This document shows, in pieces, positions 1-8,970 of a stretch of DNA of 64,000 bases. A program made the translations under genes and the position numbers. The stretch is from Leucobacter celer subsp. astrifaciens (lineage in GTDB: Bacteria > Actinomycetota > Actinomycetes > Actinomycetales > Microbacteriaceae). Position 1 is the stretch's first letter. Each line of letters begins with the position of its first letter. The notes under the pieces are model-generated. The model was not told the DNA's origin. It did no database searches and saw only the letters and a program-made list of their open reading frames with translations. The stretch is taken from contig NZ_JHEI01000150.1 of the NCBI RefSeq assembly GCF_001273835.1, positions 1-64,000 on the forward strand, written 5' to 3'.

Positions 1-29
1 CCCGCCCTCGTCATGCGGTGCGTCGGGAG

Positions 30-1628
30 CTACGCGCCCGGCGTGCTCGTCGAGTAGACGGTGCCGCCCGAGCTCTGAGCCCGGCGCCCGGCCTGGCGGC
101 GTCCGCCCTGCTGACCGCCCTGACCGCCCTGGCCGCCGCGCGATGCCTGGCGTTCGCCCTGCGAGCCCTGCGAGCGCTGCGACTGCGAGCCGCCCTGGCC
201 GCGTCCGCCCGAGCGCTGGCCCTGAGCCCCGCGATCCTGGCGGCCCTGCTGGGCGTTCTGCCCGTCGGTGCCGGCACCGGCGCCGCGTCCGCGGCCGCCG
301 CGCGAGCGCTTGCGCTTCGCGTTGGCTCCGGTCGACTTGCCCGCACCGGCCGGGTTGTGACCGGCCGCGCGCTGCTGCGCAGCCTGGGCCTCGTTGCGCC
401 TGCGCTCGATCTCGCGCGGGTCGACGCGCGGCGCCACCTCGCCGATGAGCGCGAGCACCTCGGGATCGACGTTGGCCGCGTTCGGGTCGACGTGGCGCGG
501 GGTCACGCGGATCTTGGCGGCGCGCATGATCTGCTTCATCTCGCCGCGCTGCTCGGGCAGCACGAGGGTGACCACGTCGCCCTCGTTGCCGGCGCGCGCG
601 GTGCGGCCGGAGCGGTGCAGGTAGGCCTTGTGCTCGACGGGCGGGTCGATGTGCACGACGAGCTCGACGCCGTCCACGTGCACGCCGCGGGCGGCGACGT
701 CGGTGGCCACGAGCACCTTGGCCTCGCCGCTCACAAACTCAGCGAGGTTGCGATCCCGGGCGTTCTGCGACAGATTGCCCTGCAGCTCGACCGCGGGGAT
801 GCCGCGCGCCGTGAGCTGCTTGGCCAGCTTCTTGGCCTGGTGCTTCATGCGGGTGAAGAAGATGCGGCGCGCGGTGCCGCTCGCGAGCGCCTCGATGAGC
901 GCGTCCTTCTGATCCTTGCCGGACACCTCGAAGACGTGGTGGGTGAGCTGCGGCACGGGGCTCTCGGCGCTGTCGACCGAGTGCAGGATCGGGTTGTGCA
1001 GGTACTTCTTCACGATGTTGTCGACCCCGTTGTCGAGGGTCGCGCTGAAGAGCAGCCGCTGGCCCTGCTTGGGGGTCTTGTTGAGGATCCGCGTGACGAC
1101 GGGCAGGAAGCCCATGTCGGCCATGTGGTCGGCCTCGTCGAGCACGGTGATCTCGACCGATCCGAGATCGACGAGGCCCTGCTTCATGAGGTCGTCGAGG
1201 CGTCCGGGAGCGGCCACGACGATGTCGACGCCCGCCTCGAGCGCGGCCTCCTGGCGGCGCTGCGGGATCCCGCCGAAGATCGTGGTGACCTTGACGCCCA
1301 CGGGATCCGCGAGCATCTTGATCGTCTCGGCGATCTGGGTCACGAGCTCGCGGGTGGGAGCGAGTACGATCGCGCGCGGACGGCTCGGACGGCGCTTGGC
1401 CTGCGCGCCGTCGGCGAGGTTCGCGACGAGCGGGATGCCGAAGGCGATGGTCTTGCCGGAGCCGGTGCGGCCGCGGCCGAGCACGTCGCGGCCTGCGAGC
1501 GTGTCGGGCAGCGTGTCGCGCTGGATGGGGAAGGGGGAGGACTTGCCGTTCTTCTCGAGCGCGTGCGCGATGGGCTCGGGCACGCCGAGCTCGATGAAGG
1601 AGGGCGAAGTGATGGCCTGCGTGGTCAC
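30..1628 (-). CDS. DEAD/DEAH-box ATP-dependent RNA helicase
   Basis: Superfamily 2 RNA helicase of 532 residues that should unwind or remodel RNA in the cytoplasm, for example in ribosome assembly or mRNA turnover. Visible motifs are the Q-motif region (PFPIQ, about 33-37), Walker A GRTGSGKT (53-60), PTREL (91-95), DEAD (164-167), SAT in LFSATL, and the C-terminal helicase motif HRSGRTARAG. From about residue 400 onward the tail is rich in Gly, Arg, Gln and Ser, with RGG-like repeats typical of an RNA-binding extension in actinobacterial DEAD proteins. Translation starts at GTG 1628. It is monocistronic, and the stop lies only 29 bases from the window edge. The exact family member (RhlE-like or DeaD-like) cannot be told from sequence alone. 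Confidence 0.93.
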   Translation of the reverse strand: MTTQAITSPSFIELGVPEPIAHALEKNGKSSPFPIQRDTLPDTLAGRDVLGRGRTGSGKTIAFGIPLVANLADGAQAKRRPSRPRAIVLAPTRELVTQIAETIKMLADPVGVKVTTIFGGIPQRRQEAALEAGVDIVVAAPGRLDDLMKQGLVDLGSVEITVLDEADHMADMGFLPVVTRILNKTPKQGQRLLFSATLDNGVDNIVKKYLHNPILHSVDSAESPVPQLTHHVFEVSGKDQKDALIEALASGTARRIFFTRMKHQAKKLAKQLTARGIPAVELQGNLSQNARDRNLAEFVSGEAKVLVATDVAARGVHVDGVELVVHIDPPVEHKAYLHRSGRTARAGNEGDVVTLVLPEQRGEMKQIMRAAKIRVTPRHVDPNAANVDPEVLALIGEVAPRVDPREIERRRNEAQAAQQRAAGHNPAGAGKSTGANAKRKRSRGGRGRGAGAGTDGQNAQQGRQDRGAQGQRSGGRGQGGSQSQRSQGSQGERQASRGGQGGQGGQQGGRRQAGRRAQSSGGTVYSTSTPGA

Positions 1629-1830
1629 GTGGACCTTTCATGCTGGAGCAGCGCTGCGCGAGGGCACCTCTCGAGGGAGGGTGCCCTGAGGGGGACCGCG
1701 GTATCGCGGATTGCCGTGCGTCGCTGCCGAAATGTCGAGTGCGCGGGCTCGCGCATCCGTTCGCCGCGGATCGGGCCGAACGGCGCCCAGGCTCGTGGTG
1801 CGAGCGGGCGGTGCGGTGAATGCGACGCGG

Positions 1831-1846
1831 GGCGCGAAAAAGCGCC
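1831..1846 (-). terminator. Possible hairpin downstream of the PucR gene
   Basis: GGCGC and GCGCC arms enclose a GAAAAA loop in the 264-base gap between the PucR gene and the helicase. Nearby, at 1861-1885, AGCCCA and TGGGCT form a second dyad. Either could end pucR transcription. The stems are short, so this is a weak call. The rest of the gap should carry the helicase promoter, but I see no convincing -35/-10 pair. Confidence 0.3.
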
Positions 1847-1892
1847 ACCTCGGCAAGCTTAGCCCAAGAACGGCTTCGATGGGCTGTGAAGT

Positions 1893-3488
1893 TCAGCCGG
1901 ACGGGATCGGCTCGCCGTTCAGGCGCAGCCAGATCCACAGTCGTGCGGGCGGATGATCGAGGTCGATCCCGAGCTCGGTGCGGATCGTCTCGAGGCGGTA
2001 GCGGACGGTGTTCTGGTGGATGTGGAGCTCCGCAGCCGCCAGCCGTACGCTGCCCTGATGGGCGAGCACCGCGAGCAGCGTCTCGGCGAGCCGGCTCTGG
2101 TGCTCGCGGTCGTGGGCGAGGATCCGCTCGGCATCGTCGCCCTCGAGCAGTTCGGAGTCCTGCAGCAGCTCGCGGACTCGCGCCAGCCCGAGTTCGGCGT
2201 GCACCTCGGAGAACTCGGCCACGACCCGTTCGGCGTCGCCGTCCGCGGGCCCCGGCTGCGCGGCGAGGAGGCGGCTGATGCTCGCCGCGTCCCGATACGA
2301 GCGGGGGATCAGCGTCTGCGTGTGGGCGACCCGGCCGATCCCGGCGAGCGCGCCGCCGCGGGAGATGCGGGTGATGCGGTCGGCGAAGAGCCGGATGAGG
2401 GATGCGTCGCCGCTGCCGAGGAGTGCGACGACCACCCCGTCGAGCATGGCGCAGTGGGACCAGGCGAACTGGCCCCGCGCAGTGGTCGCCGCCTGGTGCA
2501 GGAGCTGCTGGGCCCCGAGCACGGGGTTCGAGCCCCCGATGTCGAGCAGCCGGAAGCAGACCACGGTGTGCGCCGAGCCGGGATCGAGACCGAGCTGGGC
2601 AGCCGCCGCGGGGCGGCTCTTCGCGTCCTCGAAGAGCGCGCGGACGAGGTCGGTGCTCCGCCGCTCATCGGCGTGCGCCGTCTCGCGGGCCCGCAGCATG
2701 TGGTGCGAGACGAGCGGCTCAACGGAGTCGAGGAACCGGCGGGTCTCTTCGGCTCCGTTCGGATCGACCTGGATGATCCACACGGTGCCGAGGAGCTCGC
2801 CGGCCGCGCGGACCGGGAGCGCGACCCTCCCGTACTGCGAACCGCTGTCATCGAAGAAGAGGGCCGAGGGCGAGGCTGCGAGCTGCCGGAACTGGGAGTC
2901 CGAGCGCGGATGGTGGCCCTCGTGCAGGGCGAGTGTGGTCGATCTGCGGAGCGCGTCGATCGGCTGGTCGGCGTGGGTCGAGTATCCGACGACTCGCCCG
3001 GCGGTGTCGACGAGGCTGACGGCGCCGCCCGCCAGGGCGGCCAGGGTGTTCGCGAGCGCGAAGAGATCGCCCTGTCTGATCCCGCTTGCCGCGAGACGCG
3101 AGTCGCCCGCTCCGAGCACCCGGAGCGATCGCGCGGTGTCGGCCCAGTCGGCGTCGTGCTCGAGCAGCAGCAGGGCGTCTGCGAGCTCGGGGGCCAGCGG
3201 CGGAATATCGGATTCGGGTCGCTTAATGACGACCCCGGCGGCACCGCCGGCGCGCAGCTCCCGCAGACGGGTCTCGAACTCCTGATGCCCGGGATCCAGG
3301 CCCGGCGCGAGCACCAGCCGGTCCGCATAGCGGCGCCCGGGAGCCCCGGTCTCGAGGAAGACGCAGTCGAGGTACGACCGACCGGTCGCCGAGGAGGAGG
3401 GCGTCGCGGCGACGAGGGCGCCGCCCAGCAGGTCGAGAGCATCGCCGATGAGCGGGGCCGCAGGTGAGCCCGGCGCGATATCCATCAT
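1893..3488 (-). CDS. PucR-family helix-turn-helix transcriptional regulator
   Basis: A 531-residue regulator. The C-terminus has the PucR_C/CdaR-type HTH, with LAAAELHIHQNTVRYRLE followed by IRTELGIDL, which is diagnostic of the family. The central part resembles a GGDEF-like sensory domain and the N-terminus a purine-catabolism/PucR sensory region. PucR proteins usually activate nitrogen or carbon catabolic genes in response to a metabolite. Here the gene is divergent from an amino-acid ABC importer and oxidase operon, the likely target. I chose ATG 3488 because GGAG sits seven bases upstream. A TTG at 3500 is in frame but lies inside the operator-like palindrome. The ligand is unknown. Confidence 0.88.
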   Translation of the reverse strand: MMDIAPGSPAAPLIGDALDLLGGALVAATPSSSATGRSYLDCVFLETGAPGRRYADRLVLAPGLDPGHQEFETRLRELRAGGAAGVVIKRPESDIPPLAPELADALLLLEHDADWADTARSLRVLGAGDSRLAASGIRQGDLFALANTLAALAGGAVSLVDTAGRVVGYSTHADQPIDALRRSTTLALHEGHHPRSDSQFRQLAASPSALFFDDSGSQYGRVALPVRAAGELLGTVWIIQVDPNGAEETRRFLDSVEPLVSHHMLRARETAHADERRSTDLVRALFEDAKSRPAAAAQLGLDPGSAHTVVCFRLLDIGGSNPVLGAQQLLHQAATTARGQFAWSHCAMLDGVVVALLGSGDASLIRLFADRITRISRGGALAGIGRVAHTQTLIPRSYRDAASISRLLAAQPGPADGDAERVVAEFSEVHAELGLARVRELLQDSELLEGDDAERILAHDREHQSRLAETLLAVLAHQGSVRLAAAELHIHQNTVRYRLETIRTELGIDLDHPPARLWIWLRLNGEPIPSG

Positions 3489-3491
3489 GCG

Positions 3492-3525
3492 ATTCTCCAA
3501 TCATCGGTACCGATTCATGGAGAAT
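3492..3525. promoter_or_regulatory. 34-bp nested palindrome between pucR and the ABC operon
   Basis: ATTCTCCA (3492-3499) and TGGAGAAT (3518-3525) are perfect inverted arms. Exactly between them and with the same centre lies the perfect 12-bp palindrome ATCGGTACCGAT (3503-3514). The element sits just upstream of the PucR start codon and about 70 bases before the importer operon, so it is a good candidate operator for divergent control by the PucR protein. Confidence 0.6.
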
Positions 3526-3592
3526 ACTCCATGTCGATCGCGGCCGCGGCCCAGCACACTGTGTGGAGTCCAACTGCAATCGAGGGAGAGCA

Positions 3593-4510
3593 ATGATGCA
3601 CCTGACCACTCGTACCCGCGTATTCGCCGGTGTCGCGGCGACACTCGTCGCCGGCACCGCGCTGACGGCCTGCAGCCCCGATACCGCCGCGGCACCGGGA
3701 TCCGATGCGAACTCGACCTCGGAGGCGGTGAGCATCGACGTGGTTCCGGAGGCGGCCGGTCTGCTCCCCGCCGCAGTCGAAGAGGCGGGCGTGCTGCGCG
3801 TCGCGATCCCGACCAACGAGCCGCCCACCCAGTTCTACCGGGAGGGCACTCAGGAGATGACGGGCCTCAACCCCGATATCGCCGCCCTGGTCGCGGACGC
3901 GCTCGGGCTGAGGCTCGAAGTGGTCGTGAGCAACTTCGATTCGATCATCCCCGGCCTCGCCGCGAACCGCTTCGACATGACCGTCTCGTCGATGACCCCC
4001 ACCGAGGAGCGCATGGAGCAGCTCGATTTCGTCGAGTACGTCGACATGGGCAGCGCGATCGTCGTGCCCGAGGGCAACCCGGACGGGATCGACTTCGACG
4101 CGCTGTGCGGCAAGCGCGTCGCCGTGCTGACGGGCTCGTACCAGCTCACCGTGCAGATCCCGGATCTCGACGCGGCCTGCGAGGCGGCCGGCGAGCAGCC
4201 GCTGCAGATCCAGCAGTTCCAGGACACCCGTCAGGCCATCAGCTCGCTCGTGAGCGACCGCAGCGACGCGGTCTACGCCGACGGACCGATCCTCAGCTAC
4301 GCGGCGCTGCAGAACCCCGACATCGAGGTGGCGGGGGAGAACGACATCGCTCCCGTGGGCATCGGCATCACCAAGGACAACGGGCTGCTCGAACCGGTGG
4401 AGGCGGCGATGACCGCGATCCTGGAGTCTCCCGAGTACCTCGAGGTGCTGCGGGCCTACGGCCTGGAGTCGATGGCCATCGCCGAAGCCCGCGTCAACGT
4501 GCCGCAGTGA
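3593..4510 (+). CDS. Amino-acid ABC transporter substrate-binding lipoprotein
   Basis: A 305-residue extracytoplasmic solute-binding protein of family 3, anchored as a lipoprotein. The N-terminus carries a signal peptide ending in a lipobox-like LTAC, after which the Cys would be lipidated. The mature part has the family-3 pattern (GVLRVAIPTNEPP, DALGLRLEVVVSNFDSIIPGL, FDMTVSSMTPTEER). I chose ATG 3593 because GAGGGAGAG precedes it closely; a second ATG follows directly, and upstream in-frame extension lacks coding character. The product should capture a polar amino acid or related compound and deliver it to the permease and ATPase encoded next. Its stop overlaps the permease start. Substrate unknown. 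Confidence 0.92.
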   Translation: MMHLTTRTRVFAGVAATLVAGTALTACSPDTAAAPGSDANSTSEAVSIDVVPEAAGLLPAAVEEAGVLRVAIPTNEPPTQFYREGTQEMTGLNPDIAALVADALGLRLEVVVSNFDSIIPGLAANRFDMTVSSMTPTEERMEQLDFVEYVDMGSAIVVPEGNPDGIDFDALCGKRVAVLTGSYQLTVQIPDLDAACEAAGEQPLQIQQFQDTRQAISSLVSDRSDAVYADGPILSYAALQNPDIEVAGENDIAPVGIGITKDNGLLEPVEAAMTAILESPEYLEVLRAYGLESMAIAEARVNVPQ

Positions 4511-5505
4511 GCGAGCGCATCGCCATGTCGAGCATCGCAGACACCCCGACGCAGGTGCAGTCCACGCTGAACTCCCTCGAGATCCAGCCGCGCAAGCGCT
4601 GGCTCCCGATCCTCGGGGCCGCCGTGGTCCTGTTCGTCGTCGTCGCCGCGCTCTGGGACGTCGCCACCAATGAACGCTTCCGGTGGCCGGTCGTGCTCGA
4701 GTACCTCTTCAACCCGCAGATCATCGCCGGTGTCGGACTGACGCTCGTGCTGACCGTCGTCTCGATGGCCATCGGCATCGTCCTCGGCATCGTGCTCGCG
4801 ATCATGCGGCTCGCGAAGAACCCGACCTTCTCGCTGGTCGCCCGCGGCTACATCTGGTTCTTCCGGGGAACCCCGCTGCTCGTGCAGCTGATCTTCTGGT
4901 ACAACATCGCCGCGCTGTACCCGGTCATCGCGCTGGGGCTGCCGTTCGGCGGGCCGAGCGTGCCGATCGGCGAGGCGAACGTGCTCATCACGCCGCTCAC
5001 CGCCGCGCTGCTGGGACTCGCGCTCAACGAGGCCGCCTACATGGCGGAGATCATCCGCAGCGGGATCCAGTCGGTCGACGAGGGGCAGCGCGATGCCGGC
5101 CGCGCGATCGGCATGACGAACGCGAAGCTCATGTGGCGGGTGGTGCTGCCCCAGGCGATGCGCATCGTGATCCCGCCCACCGGGAATCAGGTCATCTCGA
5201 TGCTGAAGGGCACCTCGCTCGTGAGCGTGCTCGCGATCTCCGACCTGCTCTACTCGGCGCAGATCATCTACGCGCTCAACTATCAGACGATCCCGCTGCT
5301 GCTCGTGGCGTGCGTCTGGTATCTCGCGATGACCTCGGCGCTCACGGCGGTGCAGGGCCGGCTCGAGGCCCGGTACGGGCGGGGATTCCAGCCGCGCAGC
5401 GCCAAGAGCGCGAGGAGGGCCGAGCGGTCCGCCCGGTCCGCCGACGCGGCTTCGACCGGAGAGATTTCGGCCGGCGCGCCGGCCGTGACGAAGGAGCTGT
5501 CATGA
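4507..5505 (+). CDS. Amino-acid ABC transporter permease
   Basis: Integral membrane permease of the His/Glu/Gln/Arg/opine family, about 332 residues. Hydrophobic segments start near VVLFVVVAALWDVA, followed by GVGLTLVLTVVSMAIGIVLG, and the EAA-type loop reads EIIRSGIQSVDEGQRDAGRAIG. The GTG at 4507 overlaps the preceding stop as GTGA; ATG 4525 is an equally plausible start and neither has a strong ribosome-binding site. The C-terminus is a charged tail of roughly 50 residues rich in Ala, Arg and Ser. It forms the channel with the next-door ATPase, whose start overlaps its stop. Confidence 0.92.
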   Translation: MSERIAMSSIADTPTQVQSTLNSLEIQPRKRWLPILGAAVVLFVVVAALWDVATNERFRWPVVLEYLFNPQIIAGVGLTLVLTVVSMAIGIVLGIVLAIMRLAKNPTFSLVARGYIWFFRGTPLLVQLIFWYNIAALYPVIALGLPFGGPSVPIGEANVLITPLTAALLGLALNEAAYMAEIIRSGIQSVDEGQRDAGRAIGMTNAKLMWRVVLPQAMRIVIPPTGNQVISMLKGTSLVSVLAISDLLYSAQIIYALNYQTIPLLLVACVWYLAMTSALTAVQGRLEARYGRGFQPRSAKSARRAERSARSADAASTGEISAGAPAVTKELS

Positions 5506-6269
5506 GCACGAACATGGTCGAGATCCGGGGACTCCGCAAGGCGTTCCACGGCAACGTGGTGCTCGAGGACGTGTCGCTCTCGGTGCCGCCGGGGTCGGTC
5601 ACCTGCCTGATCGGCCCCTCCGGGTCGGGGAAGACGACCCTGCTGCGCTGCGTGAACCGCCTCGAGGAGATCGACGCGGGGATCCTGATGGTCGACGGCG
5701 AGATGGTGGGTGCCGAGCGGCGCGGCGGCAGGCTGGTGGAGGCGCGCCCCGCGGCGATCGCCAGGTCGCGACGGCAGACCGGGATGGTGTTCCAGCGGTT
5801 CAACCTGTTCCCGCACCGCACCGTCCTCGAGAACGTGATCGAGGGGCCGGTGCAGGTGCTGCGGCGCCCCGTCGCCGACGCGAAGCGGGAGGCGATGGCG
5901 CTGCTCGAACGGGTCGGGTTGGCGCACCGGGCCGAGGCCTACCCGCAGGAGCTCTCGGGCGGCCAGCAGCAGCGGATCGCGATCGCACGGGCGCTGGCGA
6001 TGCAGCCGAAGCTCCTGCTGTTCGACGAGCCGACGTCGGCGCTGGATCCCGAGCTCGTCGGCGAGGTGCTCGCCGTGATGCGGGATCTCGCCGCGGAGGG
6101 GATGACGATGCTGGTCGTCACCCATGAACTGGGGTTCGCGCGGGAGGTCGCGGATCAGGTCGTGTTCATGGACGGCGGTGTGGTGGTCGAGAGCGGATCG
6201 CCCGGGGACGTGCTCGGGAACCCGCAGCAGGAGCGCACGCGCGGCTTCCTCGCCCGGGTGCTCGATTAG
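5502..6269 (+). CDS. Amino-acid ABC transporter ATP-binding protein
   Basis: A 255-residue ATPase that powers the importer. It has Walker A GPSGSGKTT (38-46), a Q-loop in VFQRFNLF, the signature LSGGQQQR, Walker B LLLFDEPTSALD and the switch His in VVTHELG. This is the GlnQ/HisP type. The start ATG overlaps the permease stop as ATGA, with GGAG just upstream, so translation is probably coupled. Twenty-one bases separate it from the downstream oxidase gene, suggesting one four-gene transcription unit. Confidence 0.94.
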   Translation: MSTNMVEIRGLRKAFHGNVVLEDVSLSVPPGSVTCLIGPSGSGKTTLLRCVNRLEEIDAGILMVDGEMVGAERRGGRLVEARPAAIARSRRQTGMVFQRFNLFPHRTVLENVIEGPVQVLRRPVADAKREAMALLERVGLAHRAEAYPQELSGGQQQRIAIARALAMQPKLLLFDEPTSALDPELVGEVLAVMRDLAAEGMTMLVVTHELGFAREVADQVVFMDGGVVVESGSPGDVLGNPQQERTRGFLARVLD

Positions 6270-6290
6270 GAACGCAGGAGGAAGACAGCA

Positions 6291-7460
6291 GTGAACAAGA
6301 AGATGTTCAGCGTCGAGCAGGTGCGACGGCGGGCCCGCGCGCGGCTGCCGCGGATGGTGTTCGACTTCATCGAGGGCGGTGCGCTCGACGAGCACACGCT
6401 GCGGCGCAATCGGGTCGCCTTCGAGAGCGCGGTGCTGCGGCAGCGGATCCTCGTCGATCTCGAGGAGACCTCCACGGCCGCTCGGGTGCTCGGCCACGAT
6501 TTCAGCATCCCGATGGTGGTCTCGCCGATGGGCCTGCTGACCGTGTGCCACCCCGATGCGGACACCGCGGTGGCCGCGGCGGCATCCGCGGCGGGGAGCC
6601 TCATGATCCACAGCCCGTGGTCGGGAGTCTCGATCGAGGAGACCCACGAGGCCGCCGGTGGCCGCCTCTGGGAGCAGATCTCGTTCTGGAAGCAGCCGGA
6701 GGAGACCGAGCGCCACCTGGCGCGGGCCCGCAACCTCGGCATCGACACGATCGTCGTCGCCGGAGACGTCGCGGTGTCGAGCAAACGGGAGCGGGATCTG
6801 CGGCACGGCACTTCGATGCCGCCGAGGCCTCCGTTGCGCGACGTCCTCGACGTGGCGCTGCACCCCGGGTGGGTGGCGCGCTGGCTCGGCGGCCGGAAGA
6901 TGACCTGGGGCAGCTACGAGATCGCCGGGCGGCCCATCCGGATGTCGGAGATGGAGCCCTGGATGGAGCGCAACGAGAACCGCCGCGCGACCTGGGAGGA
7001 CGTGGCCCGGCTACGGCGCCGGTGGGACGGACGGCTGCTCGTGAAGGGGATCATGACACCCGAGGATGCTGAGCTGGCGCTCGGCCACGGCGCCGACGGG
7101 GTCTTCGTCTCCAACCACGGCGGGCGCCAGTTCGACGGGCAGCCGAGCACCCTCGAGGTGCTCCCCTCGATCGCCGAGACCGTGAACGGCCGGGGAGCCG
7201 TCATCGTCGACGGCGGGATCAGGCGGGGCTCCGACATCGTCGCGGCGCTCTCGGCGGGCGCCGACCTCGTCGCGGGAGGCCGGCCCTTCGCCTACGGGCT
7301 CTCGGCGGCCGGTCGCGCCGGGGTGGATCGAGTGTTCGGGATCCTCGCCGACGAACTCGGCACCGCGATGGGCTTCGCGGGGGCGAGCCGCGTCTCGCAG
7401 CTCCGCGGCCGGGAACCGCGCGCGGCGGGGGAGCGGGAGCTCTCCGAGGCGTTGGGGTAG
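6291..7460 (+). CDS. FMN-dependent alpha-hydroxy-acid oxidase/dehydrogenase
   Basis: A 389-residue protein of the lactate/glycolate/mandelate oxidase family, which oxidises an L-2-hydroxy acid to the 2-oxo acid using FMN. Motifs seen are VSPMGL near the N-terminus, LVKGIMTPEDA, the catalytic stretch VSNHGGRQFDG with its His and Arg, and the phosphate-binding DGGIRRGSD and GRPFAYG. It begins at GTG 6291 behind a GCAGGAGGAAG ribosome-binding site. Being last in an amino-acid importer operon next to a PucR regulator, it may process a keto- or hydroxy-acid derived from the imported compound; that is inference. Lactate specificity cannot be assigned. Confidence 0.9.
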   Translation: MNKKMFSVEQVRRRARARLPRMVFDFIEGGALDEHTLRRNRVAFESAVLRQRILVDLEETSTAARVLGHDFSIPMVVSPMGLLTVCHPDADTAVAAAASAAGSLMIHSPWSGVSIEETHEAAGGRLWEQISFWKQPEETERHLARARNLGIDTIVVAGDVAVSSKRERDLRHGTSMPPRPPLRDVLDVALHPGWVARWLGGRKMTWGSYEIAGRPIRMSEMEPWMERNENRRATWEDVARLRRRWDGRLLVKGIMTPEDAELALGHGADGVFVSNHGGRQFDGQPSTLEVLPSIAETVNGRGAVIVDGGIRRGSDIVAALSAGADLVAGGRPFAYGLSAAGRAGVDRVFGILADELGTAMGFAGASRVSQLRGREPRAAGERELSEALG

Positions 7461-7661
7461 CGGCGCTGCGGCGGCTGCGGCCGCTGCGGCTGCTGCGCCC
7501 GGCGGCGCGGCGGCGCGTGCGCCTGGCGGAGTGGCGCGGCGGCGCGTGCGCCGTCCCCGGCGCGGTGGGGGCCGGTGTTTCTGCTGAATTGCAGAACATC
7601 CGGGGTTCTGCACGGGCGGGCTCGCCCGCGTCGTCGCGGGTGCATCTGGCATGATCGCTGC

Positions 7662-8948
7662 ATGGGACGCATTCACATCCGCGAATTTCACGACGACGAC
7701 CTCGACGCGGTCGTCCGCCTGTGGTGGGAGGCCCGATCCTCATCGGAGCAGCCCGTGTACTCGCTCGCCGAGGTCACGGCCTCCTGCCGCGAGGATCACG
7801 CCGTGGTCGCGGTGCGCGACGAGGTGATCGTGGCCGCCGCCGTGGGGCGCGCGGCGCACGCGCAGGGCTGGATCGTGTTCTTCGGGATCTCGGAGGACGC
7901 GCGGTCGGAGAACGTCTCGGGCGCCCTGCTCGACGCCCTCGAGCGCAAGATGGCTCCGCTCGGCCTCTCCACGCTCTCAGTGCTGATGCCGGAGGGGAGC
8001 CGTCTCGACCTGCTCACCTCGAACGGCTTCCAGCTGCGCCACAGCCTGCGCTACCTCGAGCGTCAGATGCCGGTGCAGCGGCGCGAGCTCGATCTGCTCA
8101 AGGACCTGGGCGGCAGGATCCTGCCCCGCCACCTCTGGGAGAACGTCGCGGGCATGCGCGGCGAGAAGCAGCTGCTCGAGGAGCGCCTGGTCGCTCCGCT
8201 CGCGCAGCCCGACCTCGCCGATCGCTACGGCGTGGTGCCGCCGCGCGCGGTGATGCTCTTCGGTCCGCCCGGCACCGGCAAGACGACCTTCGCGAAGGCG
8301 GTGGCGTCGCGGCTCGACTGGCCGTTCGTCGAGGTGTTCCCCTCGCGGCTCGGCGACGGGACGAACAGTATGGCGTCGTCGTTGCGCAGCGTGTTCGAGC
8401 GCATCGACGAGCTCGAGCACGGCGTGGTGTTCATCGACGAGGTCGAGGAGATCGCCTCGCGGCGCAGCGACCCGCCGACCCCGACGCAGGGCGTGACCAA
8501 CGAACTGCTCAAGATCGTCGCCGACTTCCGCGCACGCGAGGGCATGCTGCTCATCTGCGCCACCAACTTCGTGCGCGGGCTCGACGCGGCCTTCCTGCGG
8601 CACGGGCGCTTCGACTACGTGCTGCCGATCGGACTGCCCGACGCCGAGGCGCGCGAGGCGATCTGGCGCCGCTACGTGCCGTCGGAGATCGCCGCCGAGG
8701 TCGACTTCGCGCGGCTGGTGTCGGAGAGCGACGGGCTCACTCCGGCCGACATCGAGTACGCGGCGCGGCGCGCCTCGCAGGAGGCGCTCGCACGAGCCCT
8801 CGCCAGCGGGGTCGGGCGCCGGCCCGAGGAACGGGCCGAGCTGACGACGAGCGACTATCTCGCGGCGCTCTCGGTGACCCGCGCGACGGTGTCCGAGGAG
8901 CAGCAGGCCGCGTTCCTCGAGGACATCGACGACATCGCCCGGCTGTAG
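7662..8948 (+). CDS. GNAT acetyltransferase-like domain fused to AAA ATPase
   Basis: A 428-residue two-domain protein. Residues 1 to about 140 look like a GNAT fold (HIREFHDDDLDAVVRLWWEA start, VAVRDEVIVAAAVG strand pair, and a late strand-helix with LDLLTSNGFQLRHSLRYLER). After a linker, an AAA+ domain follows, with Walker A GPPGTGKT (201-208), Walker B VVFIDEVEE (near 259), sensor region ICATNF and arginine-finger region RHGRFD, resembling FtsH/CDC48-like ATPases. The start ATG 7662 is the first codon of the conserved region. The gene converges on telA. Function is unknown: the AAA part may remodel a partner that the N-domain acetylates or binds. Confidence 0.85.
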   Translation: MGRIHIREFHDDDLDAVVRLWWEARSSSEQPVYSLAEVTASCREDHAVVAVRDEVIVAAAVGRAAHAQGWIVFFGISEDARSENVSGALLDALERKMAPLGLSTLSVLMPEGSRLDLLTSNGFQLRHSLRYLERQMPVQRRELDLLKDLGGRILPRHLWENVAGMRGEKQLLEERLVAPLAQPDLADRYGVVPPRAVMLFGPPGTGKTTFAKAVASRLDWPFVEVFPSRLGDGTNSMASSLRSVFERIDELEHGVVFIDEVEEIASRRSDPPTPTQGVTNELLKIVADFRAREGMLLICATNFVRGLDAAFLRHGRFDYVLPIGLPDAEAREAIWRRYVPSEIAAEVDFARLVSESDGLTPADIEYAARRASQEALARALASGVGRRPEERAELTTSDYLAALSVTRATVSEEQQAAFLEDIDDIARL

Positions 8949-8970
8949 CGGCCGGGAACGGCGACGGGCG

